Positions 26,196-34,167 are shown, numbered from the stretch's first letter. The stretch: 64,000 nt of DNA from Bacillota bacterium (GCA_023398575.1 JAEWSC010000026.1:1-64000); one strand, 5' to 3'. The notes: generated from the sequence alone by a model not told the origin. A program made the numbers and translations.

Positions 26196-27161
26196 ATGCG
26201 CCTGACAAATGCCATGATCACCAACAACTACTTGAAGAATTTGAATAGAAATACAAAGGAATTGACCGACCTGAACACAAAGGTCACCGCTCAGCGGAAG
26301 TTTTTGAAGATGTCGGATGATCCGGCCGCCGCTCTTGCCGCCTTTGGTGTCCGCAAGCAGCTAAACCGTATTGATATGTACAATAAAACGTTAAACGATA
26401 GTCAGGGATTGTTGAATGAGGCTGAAACCTCGTTGTCCACCATCAATGATACCGTAAATGAGGCGTTTACACAGGTCATGCAGGGAATCACCGGAACCAG
26501 TGATGAGGTGGCACGAAAGGTTATTGCAGCATCACTTCGCAGCCATCAGGATATGATACTTGGCGCAGCCAATGCCAAATATTCCAGCAAGTATATTTTC
26601 GGTGGTGACGGTTTCGAGCAGATGCCCTTTACTTTGGATGGTTCAGGTAATCTTCAGTATCAAGGCCAGGATGTGAATACAGGCACTTTCGGGGCCGAAA
26701 ACCGTTATGTGGACATCGGACTTGGTATATCCATCAGCGGCAGTACGGTAACGCCGCAATCTGCTTTGAATACGGCCTACTCCGGTGCCGCCTTGCTTGG
26801 AACTGGGGTCGATGGAAATGGGATTCCGAATAACATCTATCAGTTAATTGGTGAGATTGCCGATAAGTTGGAAAGTGGAGACCTATCCAACATGGATTTG
26901 TATACCGAAAAGCTGGAGAAAAAATCGGACGATATCCGCATGCAGTATGTGGGGATTGGCGAAAAGGCCAACTATATCTCCTTTTTCAACGACCGGCTGG
27001 ACAGGGAAAAGATAGCAGCCTCCACGAAACAGAACGAATTAGAAGTTTTGGGATTAGAAGAAGGCATCATGCAGTTTTCTCAGCAGGAGCTGATATACAA
27101 TGCTTGTTTGCAAATGGGTACAAAGATATTGCAGCCTTCTTTGCTTGATTACTTAAGCTGA
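26196..27161 (+). CDS. flgL: Flagellar hook-associated protein FlgL (HAP3)
   Basis: A 321-residue flagellin-like junction protein: MRLTNAMITNNYLKNLNRNTKELTDLNTKVTAQRKFLKMSDDP at the N-terminus and an IMQFSQQELIYNACLQMGTKILQPSLLDYL C-terminus, the D0 helices of FlgL. The GGAGGTGAAG site lies just before the ATG. It follows flgK, with a DUF6470 gene next, as in many Clostridia. Confidence 0.95.
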   Translation: MRLTNAMITNNYLKNLNRNTKELTDLNTKVTAQRKFLKMSDDPAAALAAFGVRKQLNRIDMYNKTLNDSQGLLNEAETSLSTINDTVNEAFTQVMQGITGTSDEVARKVIAASLRSHQDMILGAANAKYSSKYIFGGDGFEQMPFTLDGSGNLQYQGQDVNTGTFGAENRYVDIGLGISISGSTVTPQSALNTAYSGAALLGTGVDGNGIPNNIYQLIGEIADKLESGDLSNMDLYTEKLEKKSDDIRMQYVGIGEKANYISFFNDRLDREKIAASTKQNELEVLGLEEGIMQFSQQELIYNACLQMGTKILQPSLLDYLS

Positions 27162-27187
27162 CGACGTAGATTATGTAGGTGGTAGAC

Positions 27188-27682
27188 ATGAGGATCGAAA
27201 AAGTTCAATTGTTGTATGAAATTACTCCAGCGCAGCTGTTGTACAAGCGTACGCCGGCACAGATGCAGATTTCGGTCACGCATGGTCAAATGGAGATCGA
27301 GCGTGATCCTTTGCGTCTTGAATTAGACAACAAACAGTTTTTTGATTCCATCAACATCAAGGGAATAAAAAGCCAGGCGAATGAACAGATTCAACGGGGA
27401 AAGGAAGCGGTGCTGGAAGCAGCTGGCCGATACTCCAGAGAAAAGACAGCCATGACGGGTCCCGATGCGGTAACCATGTCACAATTGGTTTCGCAGCAGG
27501 GCCGTATTCCCACTCAAATGCAATTGACATTTTTGCCAGCGGCCAAGCCCAAAGTCAGTTGGAAGGGCGGAGATGTTAATATCCAATTTACCAGTGATAA
27601 GGTTGAGATCACTTGGACGCCCCATAAAATGGAGTTTACTTATGTGCCCTATTCGATAAAATACCATACGGAAGGGCAATGA
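27188..27682 (+). CDS. DUF6470 family protein, flagellar-operon associated
   Basis: A 164-residue soluble protein of the DUF6470 family, which is regularly found between flgL and fliW in Firmicutes; its function is not known. The sequence is mostly beta-prone (LQLLYEITPAQ-like start, then RTPAQMQISVTHGQMEIERDPLRLELDN) and the C-terminal part repeats a beta pattern with VNIQFTSDKVEITWTPHKMEFTYVPYSIKY. ATG 27188 sits six bases after GTAGGTGG; a GTG at 27179 is an alternative. Position suggests a role near the hook-filament junction or with FliW, which is inference. Confidence 0.8.
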   Translation: MRIEKVQLLYEITPAQLLYKRTPAQMQISVTHGQMEIERDPLRLELDNKQFFDSINIKGIKSQANEQIQRGKEAVLEAAGRYSREKTAMTGPDAVTMSQLVSQQGRIPTQMQLTFLPAAKPKVSWKGGDVNIQFTSDKVEITWTPHKMEFTYVPYSIKYHTEGQ

Positions 27683-27739
27683 TCATGGGGAATATGCCAT
27701 GAGGAATGCAGTGCTTAGGCATCTGGGAGGAGAAGGAAA

Positions 27740-28177
27740 ATGCTGATCCACACAAAGGATTATGACTTTGTGACGGTCAATGATGAGGACATTATTGATT
27801 TCCCTGAGGGGGTTTACGCTTTTGAGAACAGCAAAAAATTTGTTGTTCTGAATACGAACTCCAAAGCGGGCATTATGCAGCTCCAATGCGCGCAAGAGCA
27901 AACCCCTAGATTCATCATTCTTGATCCGTTTATATTTCTGGAAGATTACGCACCCATCGTTCCTGCAGATGCCATGAAAAAGCTGAAGGCTGCTTCCATA
28001 GATGATATAAGCATTTTTGTCATTGCCGTTATACCTGAAAATATCAGTGCAGCTACAGTTAACTTGAAAAGCCCGGTGATCATAAATTTTAAAGAGCGCC
28101 TGGGCATGCAGGTGATGCTGGAAAATGCAGATTATCCTGTCCGCTTTCGCCTGTTCGACCAGGAAAGGGCGGGATGA
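27740..28177 (+). CDS. fliW: Flagellar assembly factor FliW
   Basis: A 145-residue FliW: FPEGVYAFENSKKFVVLN near the start and PRFIILDPFIFLEDYAP in the middle are family hallmarks. In Bacillus FliW binds flagellin and, when free, binds CsrA and relieves its block on flagellin translation. GGAGGAGAAGG precedes the ATG. It overlaps csrA, so the two partners are co-translated and lie directly before the flagellins. Confidence 0.96.
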   Translation: MLIHTKDYDFVTVNDEDIIDFPEGVYAFENSKKFVVLNTNSKAGIMQLQCAQEQTPRFIILDPFIFLEDYAPIVPADAMKKLKAASIDDISIFVIAVIPENISAATVNLKSPVIINFKERLGMQVMLENADYPVRFRLFDQERAG

Positions 28178-28179
28178 GC

Positions 28180-28410
28180 ATGCTGGTAATCACAAGGCAG
28201 CCGGGAGATAGCTTTACCATTGGAGATGATGTTAAGGTTATTATTCTGGAGGTCAATGGTGACAAGATCAAGATAGGGATCGAAGCCCCGCGAAGCGTGC
28301 GTATTATGCGCAGCGAAGTCATGGATACGGAAAAGAGCAACCTGGAGGCTGATCTTTCCGGCGGAGCACAGGCATTAGAGGTACTTAAGACTAAACTTTC
28401 TTCAAAATAA
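28180..28410 (+). CDS. csrA: Translational regulator CsrA
   Basis: A 76-residue CsrA starting MLVITRQPGDSFTIGDDV, with the RNA-binding beta-1 and beta-5 edges (LVITRQ and IEAPRSVRIMRSEV) intact and the longer C-terminal tail seen in FliW-containing bacteria. An in-frame ATG two codons earlier (28174) overlaps the fliW stop as ATGA and is the alternative start. CsrA dimers bind GGA in hairpin loops; both flagellin leaders just downstream carry such hairpins. The stop codon overlaps the spacer of the flagellin promoter. Confidence 0.95.
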   Translation: MLVITRQPGDSFTIGDDVKVIILEVNGDKIKIGIEAPRSVRIMRSEVMDTEKSNLEADLSGGAQALEVLKTKLSSK

Positions 28411-28418
28411 GCCGAAGT
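28392..28418 (+). promoter_or_regulatory. Sigma-28 promoter of flagellin 1
   Basis: TAAA (28392-28395), a 15-base spacer and GCCGAAGT (28411-28418) match the sigma-28 consensus TAAA-N15-GCCGATAT with ideal spacing. The spacer contains the last codons and the stop of csrA. Transcription should start near 28425, giving a leader of about 120 bases. Confidence 0.85.
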
Positions 28419-28498
28419 ATTATTTGTCCGGGTTTGTACCTGTTCCATCGTGCATAAGCCATTTGCAGCGTACGCGCAAGTGAGCTTTGCAAATAGAA

Positions 28499-28537
28499 CT
28501 GCGGAAATGGATTTCCGCAGAACAAAATTCAAGGAGG
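28499..28537 (+). promoter_or_regulatory. CsrA-type hairpin and ribosome site, flagellin 1 leader
   Basis: CTGCGGAAA (28499-28507) pairs perfectly with TTTCCGCAG (28512-28520), leaving TGGA as a four-base loop: a GGA in a hairpin loop, the CsrA recognition feature. Ten bases on, the ribosome site AAGGAGG (28531-28537) offers a second GGA, as in the two-site hag leader of Bacillus. CsrA control is inferred. Confidence 0.7.
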
Positions 28538-28546
28538 AAATACCCC

Positions 28547-29377
28547 ATGCGTATCAGTCACAACATCTCAGCCATGAACACCTACCGGCAGTACAACACG
28601 AACACCGTCGCAACCAACCGTTCCATGGAAAAGCTATCCAGCGGTTCCCGGATCAATCGTGCCGCGGACGATGCGGCCGGCCTGTCCATTTCTGAAAAAA
28701 TGCGCAGCCAAATCAAAGGCCTGACCCAGGCTACCCGCAACGCGCAAGATGGCGTATCCCTTTTGCAGACGGCGGAAGGTGCTCTCAACGAAGTGTCCGA
28801 CATGCTCGTTCGGTTGAAGGAACTGTCCGTTCAAGTGCAAAACGGCACCTACAGCACAACCGACCAGGCCAACATTGGTTCGGAAATGTCAGCCTTGGGC
28901 ACAGCAATTGAGGACATTTTCACGAATACCAAATTCAATGGCATTGAGGTTTTCAATACCACCACAACAATCGCTTACGGCGAAGGTGCTGATCAAGATG
29001 TGACCATTGCGAAGGCAGAACTGGGTGTCGACACAACAGTCAGCGATGTAGACAATTTGGTGACCTTGACGCAGGCTGCTGATAACAACTATACCAACGC
29101 AGTGCTAGTTGAATCGGCGGATGTCGAGGGTGCAATTACCCAGATCAATACCTTGCGTGCGACCTATGGCGCCCAGCAGAACCAATTGGAGCATGCCTCC
29201 AACAACATGGCAACCACCAAGGAAAACCTGCAGGCTGCCGAGTCCCGCGTACGCGATGTGGATATGGCAGAAGAGATGATGTCCTACACCAAGAACAACA
29301 TCCTGCTGCAGGCCGCTCAGGCAATGCTGGCTCAGGCCAATTCCCAGCCCCAGGGTGTTCTCCAGCTGCTGCAATAA
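28547..29377 (+). CDS. hag: Flagellin 1
   Basis: A 276-residue short flagellin. The ATG at 28547 is nine bases after AAGGAGG. N-terminal D0/D1 (MRISHNISAMNTYRQYNTN, then LSSGSRINRAADDAAGLSISEKMR) and C-terminal D1/D0 (AESRVRDVDMAEEMMSYTKNNILLQAAQAMLAQANSQPQGVLQLLQ-type end) are complete; the central variable domain is reduced to about 100 residues. It is the filament subunit, exported with help of FliS and capped by FliD. The next gene is a near copy. Expression is expected from the sigma-28 promoter 28392-28418 and to be held by CsrA until FliW is free. Confidence 0.97.
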   Translation: MRISHNISAMNTYRQYNTNTVATNRSMEKLSSGSRINRAADDAAGLSISEKMRSQIKGLTQATRNAQDGVSLLQTAEGALNEVSDMLVRLKELSVQVQNGTYSTTDQANIGSEMSALGTAIEDIFTNTKFNGIEVFNTTTTIAYGEGADQDVTIAKAELGVDTTVSDVDNLVTLTQAADNNYTNAVLVESADVEGAITQINTLRATYGAQQNQLEHASNNMATTKENLQAAESRVRDVDMAEEMMSYTKNNILLQAAQAMLAQANSQPQGVLQLLQ

Positions 29378-29418
29378 TAGAGCAGCTTAAATCTGTAATC
29401 CTAATTTTTTGAAAACTG

Positions 29419-29457
29419 TGGGGAAAGGATTCCCTAGAGCACATAATTCAAGGAGGA
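29419..29457 (+). promoter_or_regulatory. CsrA-type hairpin and ribosome site, flagellin 2 leader
   Basis: Bases 29419-29425 (TGGGGAA) pair with 29430-29436 (TTCCCTA) around the loop AGGA (29426-29429), again exposing GGA. AAGGAGG (29451-29457) follows, nine bases before the ATG. The stem sequence differs from that of flagellin 1 while the architecture is kept. No sigma-28 promoter was found: a TAAA at 29388 has no matching -10. Confidence 0.6.
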
Positions 29458-29465
29458 ATTAATCC

Positions 29466-30296
29466 ATGCGTATCAGTCACAATATCTCGGCTATGAACAC
29501 CTACCGGCAGTACAACACGAACACCGTTGCTACCAACCGTTCCATGGAAAAGCTATCCAGCGGCTCCCGTATCAACCGTGCCGCGGACGATGCGGCTGGT
29601 CTGTCCATTTCTGAAAAAATGCGCAGCCAGATCAAAGGCCTGACTCAGGCTACCCGCAACGCGCAAGATGGCGTATCCCTTTTGCAGACTGCAGAAGGCG
29701 CTCTCAATGAAGTGTCTGACATGCTCGTTCGGTTGAAGGAACTGTCCGTTCAAGTGCAAAACGGCACCTACAGCACAACCGACCAGGCGAACATTGGTTC
29801 GGAAATGTCAGCTTTGGGCACAGCAATTGAGGACATTTTCGAGAATACCAAGTTCAATGGCATTGAGGTTTTCAACACCACAACAGCAATCGCCTACGGC
29901 GAAGGTGCTGATCAAGATGTCACCATCGCGAAGGCGGAATTGGGTGTCGACACAACGGTTGGCGATGTAAATACATTGGTTGGCTTGACGCAGGCTGCCG
30001 ATAACGACTATGCTGCCGCAGTGCTAGTTGAGTCGTCGAATGTCGAGGATGCGATCACCCAAATCAATACCTTGCGCGCGACCTACGGTGCCCAGCAGAA
30101 CCAATTGGAGCATGCTTCCAACAACATGGCTACCACCAAAGAAAACCTGCAGGCAGCAGAATCCCGCGTACGCGATGTGGATATGGCAGAAGAGATGATG
30201 TCCTACACCAAGAACAACATCCTGTTGCAGGCCGCTCAGGCAATGTTGGCTCAAGCCAACTCTCAGCCCCAGGGCGTGCTGCAGCTTCTGCAGTAA
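29466..30296 (+). CDS. hag2: Flagellin 2
   Basis: A 276-residue flagellin almost identical to flagellin 1, with the same D0/D1 ends. Differences cluster in the central surface-exposed part (for example IFENTKF against IFTNTKF, and VESSNVEDAIT against VESADVEGAIT). AAGGAGG lies nine bases upstream. Without a promoter of its own it probably depends on read-through from flagellin 1. It may give a mixed filament or simply more subunit. The symbol hag2 is only a label for the copy. Confidence 0.96.
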   Translation: MRISHNISAMNTYRQYNTNTVATNRSMEKLSSGSRINRAADDAAGLSISEKMRSQIKGLTQATRNAQDGVSLLQTAEGALNEVSDMLVRLKELSVQVQNGTYSTTDQANIGSEMSALGTAIEDIFENTKFNGIEVFNTTTAIAYGEGADQDVTIAKAELGVDTTVGDVNTLVGLTQAADNDYAAAVLVESSNVEDAITQINTLRATYGAQQNQLEHASNNMATTKENLQAAESRVRDVDMAEEMMSYTKNNILLQAAQAMLAQANSQPQGVLQLLQ

Positions 30297-30311
30297 GCCT
30301 TTAGCAGTCCG

Positions 30312-30372
30312 TACAGCAATACATACTAAGTTACCGGGGCTTGCGGCCTAATGATTTAGTATGTAGGCTGTA
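30312..30372. terminator. Long imperfect inverted repeat after flagellin 2
   Basis: TACAGC (30312-30317) pairs with GCTGTA (30367-30372) and ACATACTAA (30321-30329) with TTAGTATGT (30356-30364), about 15 pairs with a 26-base loop. It begins 16 bases after the flagellin stop, where a terminator is expected, but no T-run follows. It may stabilise the flagellin mRNA 3' end. The rest of 30373-30666 holds only the promoter candidate at 30489-30517. Confidence 0.45.
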
Positions 30373-30488
30373 TGGGTAATCATATCGGGTCAATATAGCA
30401 AAGCACAACGGTAACCTGTCTACGGTATACATTTTGCCCGTCCTACGGAAGAAATGCAGCAATAATGCTTTGCGGCAAGATTTTCGTA

Positions 30489-30517
30489 TGGACGGGAATT
30501 GGTTTTTACTGTATAAT
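30489..30517 (+). promoter_or_regulatory. Candidate sigma-A promoter of the HD-GYP/cheY unit
   Basis: TGGACG (30489-30494), 17 bases, then a perfect TATAAT (30512-30517). Transcription would start near 30524, about 140 bases before the HD-GYP start. The -35 agrees at four of six positions. Confidence 0.45.
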
Positions 30518-30666
30518 AATGTCGATTCAAAGCATTTTGTGCATGATATTTCGTGTTTTTGTTTACAATCAGCTTTGATAGTCCAAATGATATATGATGC
30601 AATGCTAAATTGCGTTAAGCTAGACCAGCTTGAGTATTAATTCTTGATAATAGACGGAATGGTGTT

Positions 30667-31749
30667 ATGCTGTTTGTAAAGCCTCAGAATTTGAAGCCTG
30701 GCATGATATTGTCAATGGACCTGCAAGGATCGCATGGAGAACTGTTGCTTCCCTGCGGTCACGTTTTGTCTGCATCCAATATTGCAAAGATTCAAATAGC
30801 TGAGCACGAAGGCGCGTACATCGTCGATTGTGACGCCGATTTGACAGACGATATGGGTTTGCTCAGCAAGCGCTTGCGCTATAATGCAGTTAACGCACTA
30901 AAGACCTTTTTTATGCATGTGGAAGGCGGAAACGAGGATGGACAAAAGAGCACATTTCTATCGCTCCGCCATTACCTGGAGTTAATTATTCAGGAGCTTA
31001 CAGCCAATAAAAACGCCTTGGTGAACATGGCTGATATTAAGATTTTTGACGAATATACGTATTTCCACTGTGTAAATGTTGCTTCTTTGTCTATTTTGCA
31101 GGGTATGTCGCTGGGAATGAATCAGCGCAAGCTGTATAAGCTTGGCATGGGTGCACTGCTGCATGATATCGGCAAGGTGTTTATTGCCAAAGACATTATC
31201 AGCAAGCCTGGTGCTTTAACTGATACGGAATACGAGCAGATGAAGCAGCACAGTACCTTGGGCAGCGATTATTTACGAAAGCAGTGGGAGATGCCTTCCG
31301 AATCAATTGTGGCTGTTCTTACGCATCACGAGCGCTATGATGGTACGGGATATCCGTTACGATTGCCATCCAGTAAGCAAACGCAGGAAGGAAAGATAAT
31401 AGCAGTCAGTGATGTTTATGATGCTTTAACCTCGCAGCGGCCTTACCGCGTTGCTCTTTCTCCTTCTGAGGCAATTGAGCATGTTATGGGGAATTCCGGC
31501 TCATTGTTTGATCCTGAAATTGTTACGACGTTCATGAAAAGAATTGTCCCATATCCTATTGGCAGCAGGGTAATGCTTAGCAATGGCCTGCGGGGGATAG
31601 TGGTGCAAAACAATTCAAACGGACTGATGCGGCCAACCATCCAGGTCATACGGACCAATGAGCATGGAATCAATAGTGTCACAGAGGTTGTAGATCTATT
31701 CAATGACCCGCGTATGCTGAACGTAACGGTCATCGGTTTTGACAAATAA
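30667..31749 (+). CDS. HD-GYP domain protein, probable c-di-GMP phosphodiesterase
   Basis: A 360-residue soluble protein. The N-terminal about 110 residues have no recognised domain. The HD-GYP domain covers about 115-300: metal-binding H166-D167 in LLHDIGK, the HHERYDGTGYP segment with G228-Y229-P230, and DVYDALTSQRPYR. HD-GYP enzymes hydrolyse cyclic di-GMP to pGpG or GMP. A C-terminal beta-rich tail (about 295-360) follows. The ribosome site is weak. Lying between flagellin and cheY, it could lower c-di-GMP when flagella are made and thereby act on the riboswitch before flgB; this link is inference. Confidence 0.9.
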   Translation: MLFVKPQNLKPGMILSMDLQGSHGELLLPCGHVLSASNIAKIQIAEHEGAYIVDCDADLTDDMGLLSKRLRYNAVNALKTFFMHVEGGNEDGQKSTFLSLRHYLELIIQELTANKNALVNMADIKIFDEYTYFHCVNVASLSILQGMSLGMNQRKLYKLGMGALLHDIGKVFIAKDIISKPGALTDTEYEQMKQHSTLGSDYLRKQWEMPSESIVAVLTHHERYDGTGYPLRLPSSKQTQEGKIIAVSDVYDALTSQRPYRVALSPSEAIEHVMGNSGSLFDPEIVTTFMKRIVPYPIGSRVMLSNGLRGIVVQNNSNGLMRPTIQVIRTNEHGINSVTEVVDLFNDPRMLNVTVIGFDK

Positions 31750-31778
31750 GCAGCACAAAGGATAGGGGAGGTTTTTTC

Positions 31779-32144
31779 ATGATTCGTGTATTGGTTGTTG
31801 ATGATGCTGCATTCATGCGCCTGGCCATCAAAAATGTTCTGTCTAAGAATGGTTTTTTGGTAATTGATGAGGCAAAAAATGGGCAGGAAGCGGTTGAAAA
31901 GTATATCGCTTTGAGACCTGACATCGTTACAATGGATATAACGATGCCGGATATGACGGGTATCGATGCGCTTAAGGGCATTCGTGCCATTGATCCTACA
32001 GCCAAGGTGGTTATGATTTCTGCCATGGGCCAGGAAACCATGGTAAAAGAGGCAATCATAAACGGTGCTAAGTCTTTTATTGTTAAGCCCTTTAAAGAAG
32101 AGCATATTACGCAAACGCTTTTGAAAATCGCTTCGGGGCACTAA
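31779..32144 (+). CDS. cheY: CheY-like response regulator
   Basis: A 121-residue stand-alone receiver: D8, D9 (VVDDAAFMR), phosphoacceptor D53 (VTMDITMPDMTG), the SAMG threonine/serine position and the conserved lysine in FIVKPF. No output domain, so it fits the chemotaxis regulator that binds FliM and is dephosphorylated by FliY. AGGGGAGG precedes the ATG. It probably shares a transcript with the HD-GYP gene 30 bases upstream. No cheA or receptor gene is in the window. Confidence 0.92.
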   Translation: MIRVLVVDDAAFMRLAIKNVLSKNGFLVIDEAKNGQEAVEKYIALRPDIVTMDITMPDMTGIDALKGIRAIDPTAKVVMISAMGQETMVKEAIINGAKSFIVKPFKEEHITQTLLKIASGH

Positions 32145-32264
32145 GTGGTATCTGACTATGTGTAGAGATATATGACCTTTGGTGCTTCATTACTGCAATG
32201 GGAAGCACAAAGCCTTGCATATCTGTACACTTTGTTCTGCAAGCATACTGTATATATTGTTTTT

Positions 32265-32315
32265 GAGGTAAAAACAAGCTGGCACAATTGGTAGTAACCA
32301 AGTGTCAGCTTATGT
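32265..32315 (-). terminator. Intrinsic terminator of the fliD-motB operon
   Basis: AAGCTG-CAC-TTGG (32276-32291, with small bulges) pairs with CCAA-GTG-CAGCTT (32298-32311). On the minus strand the stem is followed by TTGTTTTTACC, so it should end motB transcription; it may also stop cheY transcripts from the other side. Confidence 0.7.
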
Positions 32316-32396
32316 GTTTATTATGAATCAGGATATCTATTCACATGTGTGATGCCACTCAGACACCATCTACCGAATATTTTCTACCTTGTGGTC

Positions 32397-33272
32397 TTAA
32401 TTTGTTGAACGCAGAAGTCTTGATAGGCGAATTTCAACACGTCTGTTTTGAGCGAGCTGCTCTTCTTGATCACCTTCGACGTACAACTGGTTGCATGAAT
32501 AACCGGTTACTGATAGTTTTTCTTGTGGAAGATCGCATTGTTGAACCAAATATCGAAGCACTGTTAATGCTCTGTCAGTAGATAAATCCCAAGAAAAAAG
32601 ATTGGTTTTTGTTGGAGGATCCTTTGATACTTTTGCAGTATGTCCGCTGATATCGATTCCACCGATTAGATCATATGAGTCAAGTATTACACTGCTAATG
32701 TTTTTGATGATAGGATATCCGCTTGACTTTAACTCGGCAGAATCTGGGTAGAAAAATACACCTTCCCGAAAGCGAACATAGATGATATCGTTTTTCATTT
32801 CAACATTCACTTGATCAGAATAGCCCTTCTGTTCAAGCAAGAGGTTAATCTTTTCGAATAGTTCGCTATATTCTTCCAATGTTACATCATCCAAATTTCC
32901 AGGGGATGCTTCAGGGGTCGCTGTCGTTGAAGTGTTTGGTGATGCGGAAGGAGTTGCATCCGGTGAAATTGATCCAGAAGGTTCTGGTGTTGGAGTAGCG
33001 CTAAACTCATCCATTGGTATTGCATCCGGATCAGTTTGTATGTATTGCGATAATGTGTTCGGACCAGGAGTCACCGTGATTATTTCAGTTGTCGTACCTA
33101 GAAAGGTTTGCGCAAAACTTGATGTTAACTGTTGGAACTTCTGAAGGTCAATAACGCTCATAATATATAAAAGCATAAAGAATACCAGCAGGTTATTCAT
33201 AAGGTCTGCATATGTGGTAATCCATTGACCTGTGGCAATTTTTGATTCGTTTGCTGAGGAACGTTTACCCAT
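32397..33272 (-). CDS. motB: Flagellar motor stator protein MotB
   Basis: A 291-residue stator protein. ATG 33272 lies nine bases after AAGGAGT. The single membrane helix (about 20-40) carries the proton-binding D23 in TYADLMNNLLVFFMLLY; a Pro/Ser/Thr-rich linker (about 85-130) leads to the OmpA-like peptidoglycan-binding domain (FYPDSAEL, then SGHTAKV and LAQNRRVEIRL). With MotA it forms the ion channel that turns the rotor. Full length. Confidence 0.93.
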   Translation of the reverse strand: MGKRSSANESKIATGQWITTYADLMNNLLVFFMLLYIMSVIDLQKFQQLTSSFAQTFLGTTTEIITVTPGPNTLSQYIQTDPDAIPMDEFSATPTPEPSGSISPDATPSASPNTSTTATPEASPGNLDDVTLEEYSELFEKINLLLEQKGYSDQVNVEMKNDIIYVRFREGVFFYPDSAELKSSGYPIIKNISSVILDSYDLIGGIDISGHTAKVSKDPPTKTNLFSWDLSTDRALTVLRYLVQQCDLPQEKLSVTGYSCNQLYVEGDQEEQLAQNRRVEIRLSRLLRSTN

Positions 33273-33336
33273 GCTGATCAACTCCTTGTCTTCAGCATCG
33301 TAAGCAGAATTACCTACGGCTGTCTATGTGTGTTGG

Positions 33337-34167
33337 TTACGAGGATTGATCTGCATTCGTATCTTTGCCTTGCTTTGCCTGCTTGGCTTGTTTGGCCGAA
33401 CCACCCAATACTAAATAAGATGATAGCTGCTCTTGCAAGAGCCTGGGATTAACACCGTTTCGGATGGAGCAAACGGCCTCAATGATCATTTCTTTTTCAA
33501 GACGGTAAATAGATAGACGGCTACGGAGTTTGGTAGCAGCCGGCAAAAAGAAAAGATTCGCAACCAAACTGCCATACAAGGTGGTAATGAAGGCAACACC
33601 GATCGCTTTGGTCAGTGCGGAAGGATCATCCATACCCGCCGACAAAAGCTGAATCAAACCAACGATGGTGCCAATCATGCCGAACGCAGGTGCGAAGGCG
33701 CCTAAAGTTTCAAACATACTAATATTAATGCTTTTACTTTGCTCGTACACATAAATATCGTTTTGCAAGATGTCGTTAATCTTTTCCGGGTCGGTACCAT
33801 CTACTATCATCAAGATACCACGTTTTAAGAATGGGTCAATTTTTTTCTCATCTTCCATAACAGCTTTTTCAAGGCTTAACAGTCCATTTTGCCTTGCTGT
33901 TTTCGACAGGGCTACTAATTGGTCAATCGTTTTGCTGATGGTTGATTTGGGGCTTCGAAAAACTTCAATAATCAGCCGGGGGAATTGCGATACCTGACCG
34001 AAACCATATGCTACGAGAACCGCACCTATTGAGCCGCCGATGGTAATGACGAACGCACTTAACATCCACAGAGCCCTTAATGAGCCCCAGTTCCCAGTGT
34101 CCATTACATAACCAACAGCAATGCTTCCTGCGGCAATTATGAGACCAACAATACTTGCGATATCCAT
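33337..34167 (-). CDS. motA: Flagellar motor stator protein MotA
   Basis: A 276-residue membrane protein with four helices (about 5-22, 32-55, 150-175, 185-205). The MotA signature is present: GTIVGLIQLLSAGMDDPSALTKAIGVAFITTLYGSLVANLFFLP. The cytoplasmic loop (about 75-145) holds the charged residues that face FliG. It ends in a Lys/Gln-rich tail. It is upstream of motB by 64 bases in the fliD operon. Confidence 0.95.
   Translation of the reverse strand: MDIASIVGLIIAAGSIAVGYVMDTGNWGSLRALWMLSAFVITIGGSIGAVLVAYGFGQVSQFPRLIIEVFRSPKSTISKTIDQLVALSKTARQNGLLSLEKAVMEDEKKIDPFLKRGILMIVDGTDPEKINDILQNDIYVYEQSKSINISMFETLGAFAPAFGMIGTIVGLIQLLSAGMDDPSALTKAIGVAFITTLYGSLVANLFFLPAATKLRSRLSIYRLEKEMIIEAVCSIRNGVNPRLLQEQLSSYLVLGGSAKQAKQAKQGKDTNADQSS

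Larger units (their letters stand above)
28547..30296 (+). repeat. Tandem duplication of the flagellin gene
   Basis: Two 276-codon flagellin genes lie 88 bases apart. Reading the translations side by side I count 12 differing residues, all between about residues 126 and 220; both ends are identical. The intergenic leaders differ except for the ribosome site and the GGA hairpin. Confidence 0.95.

Noticed and set aside
29388..29414. Sigma-28 promoter before flagellin 2
   Set aside because: TAAA is present at 29388 but the -10 region at 15-16 bases is T-rich with no GCCGATAT resemblance.
30434..30640. 68-residue plus-strand frame between flagellin 2 and the HD-GYP gene
   Set aside because: No ribosome site, unusual composition, and it spans the candidate promoter.
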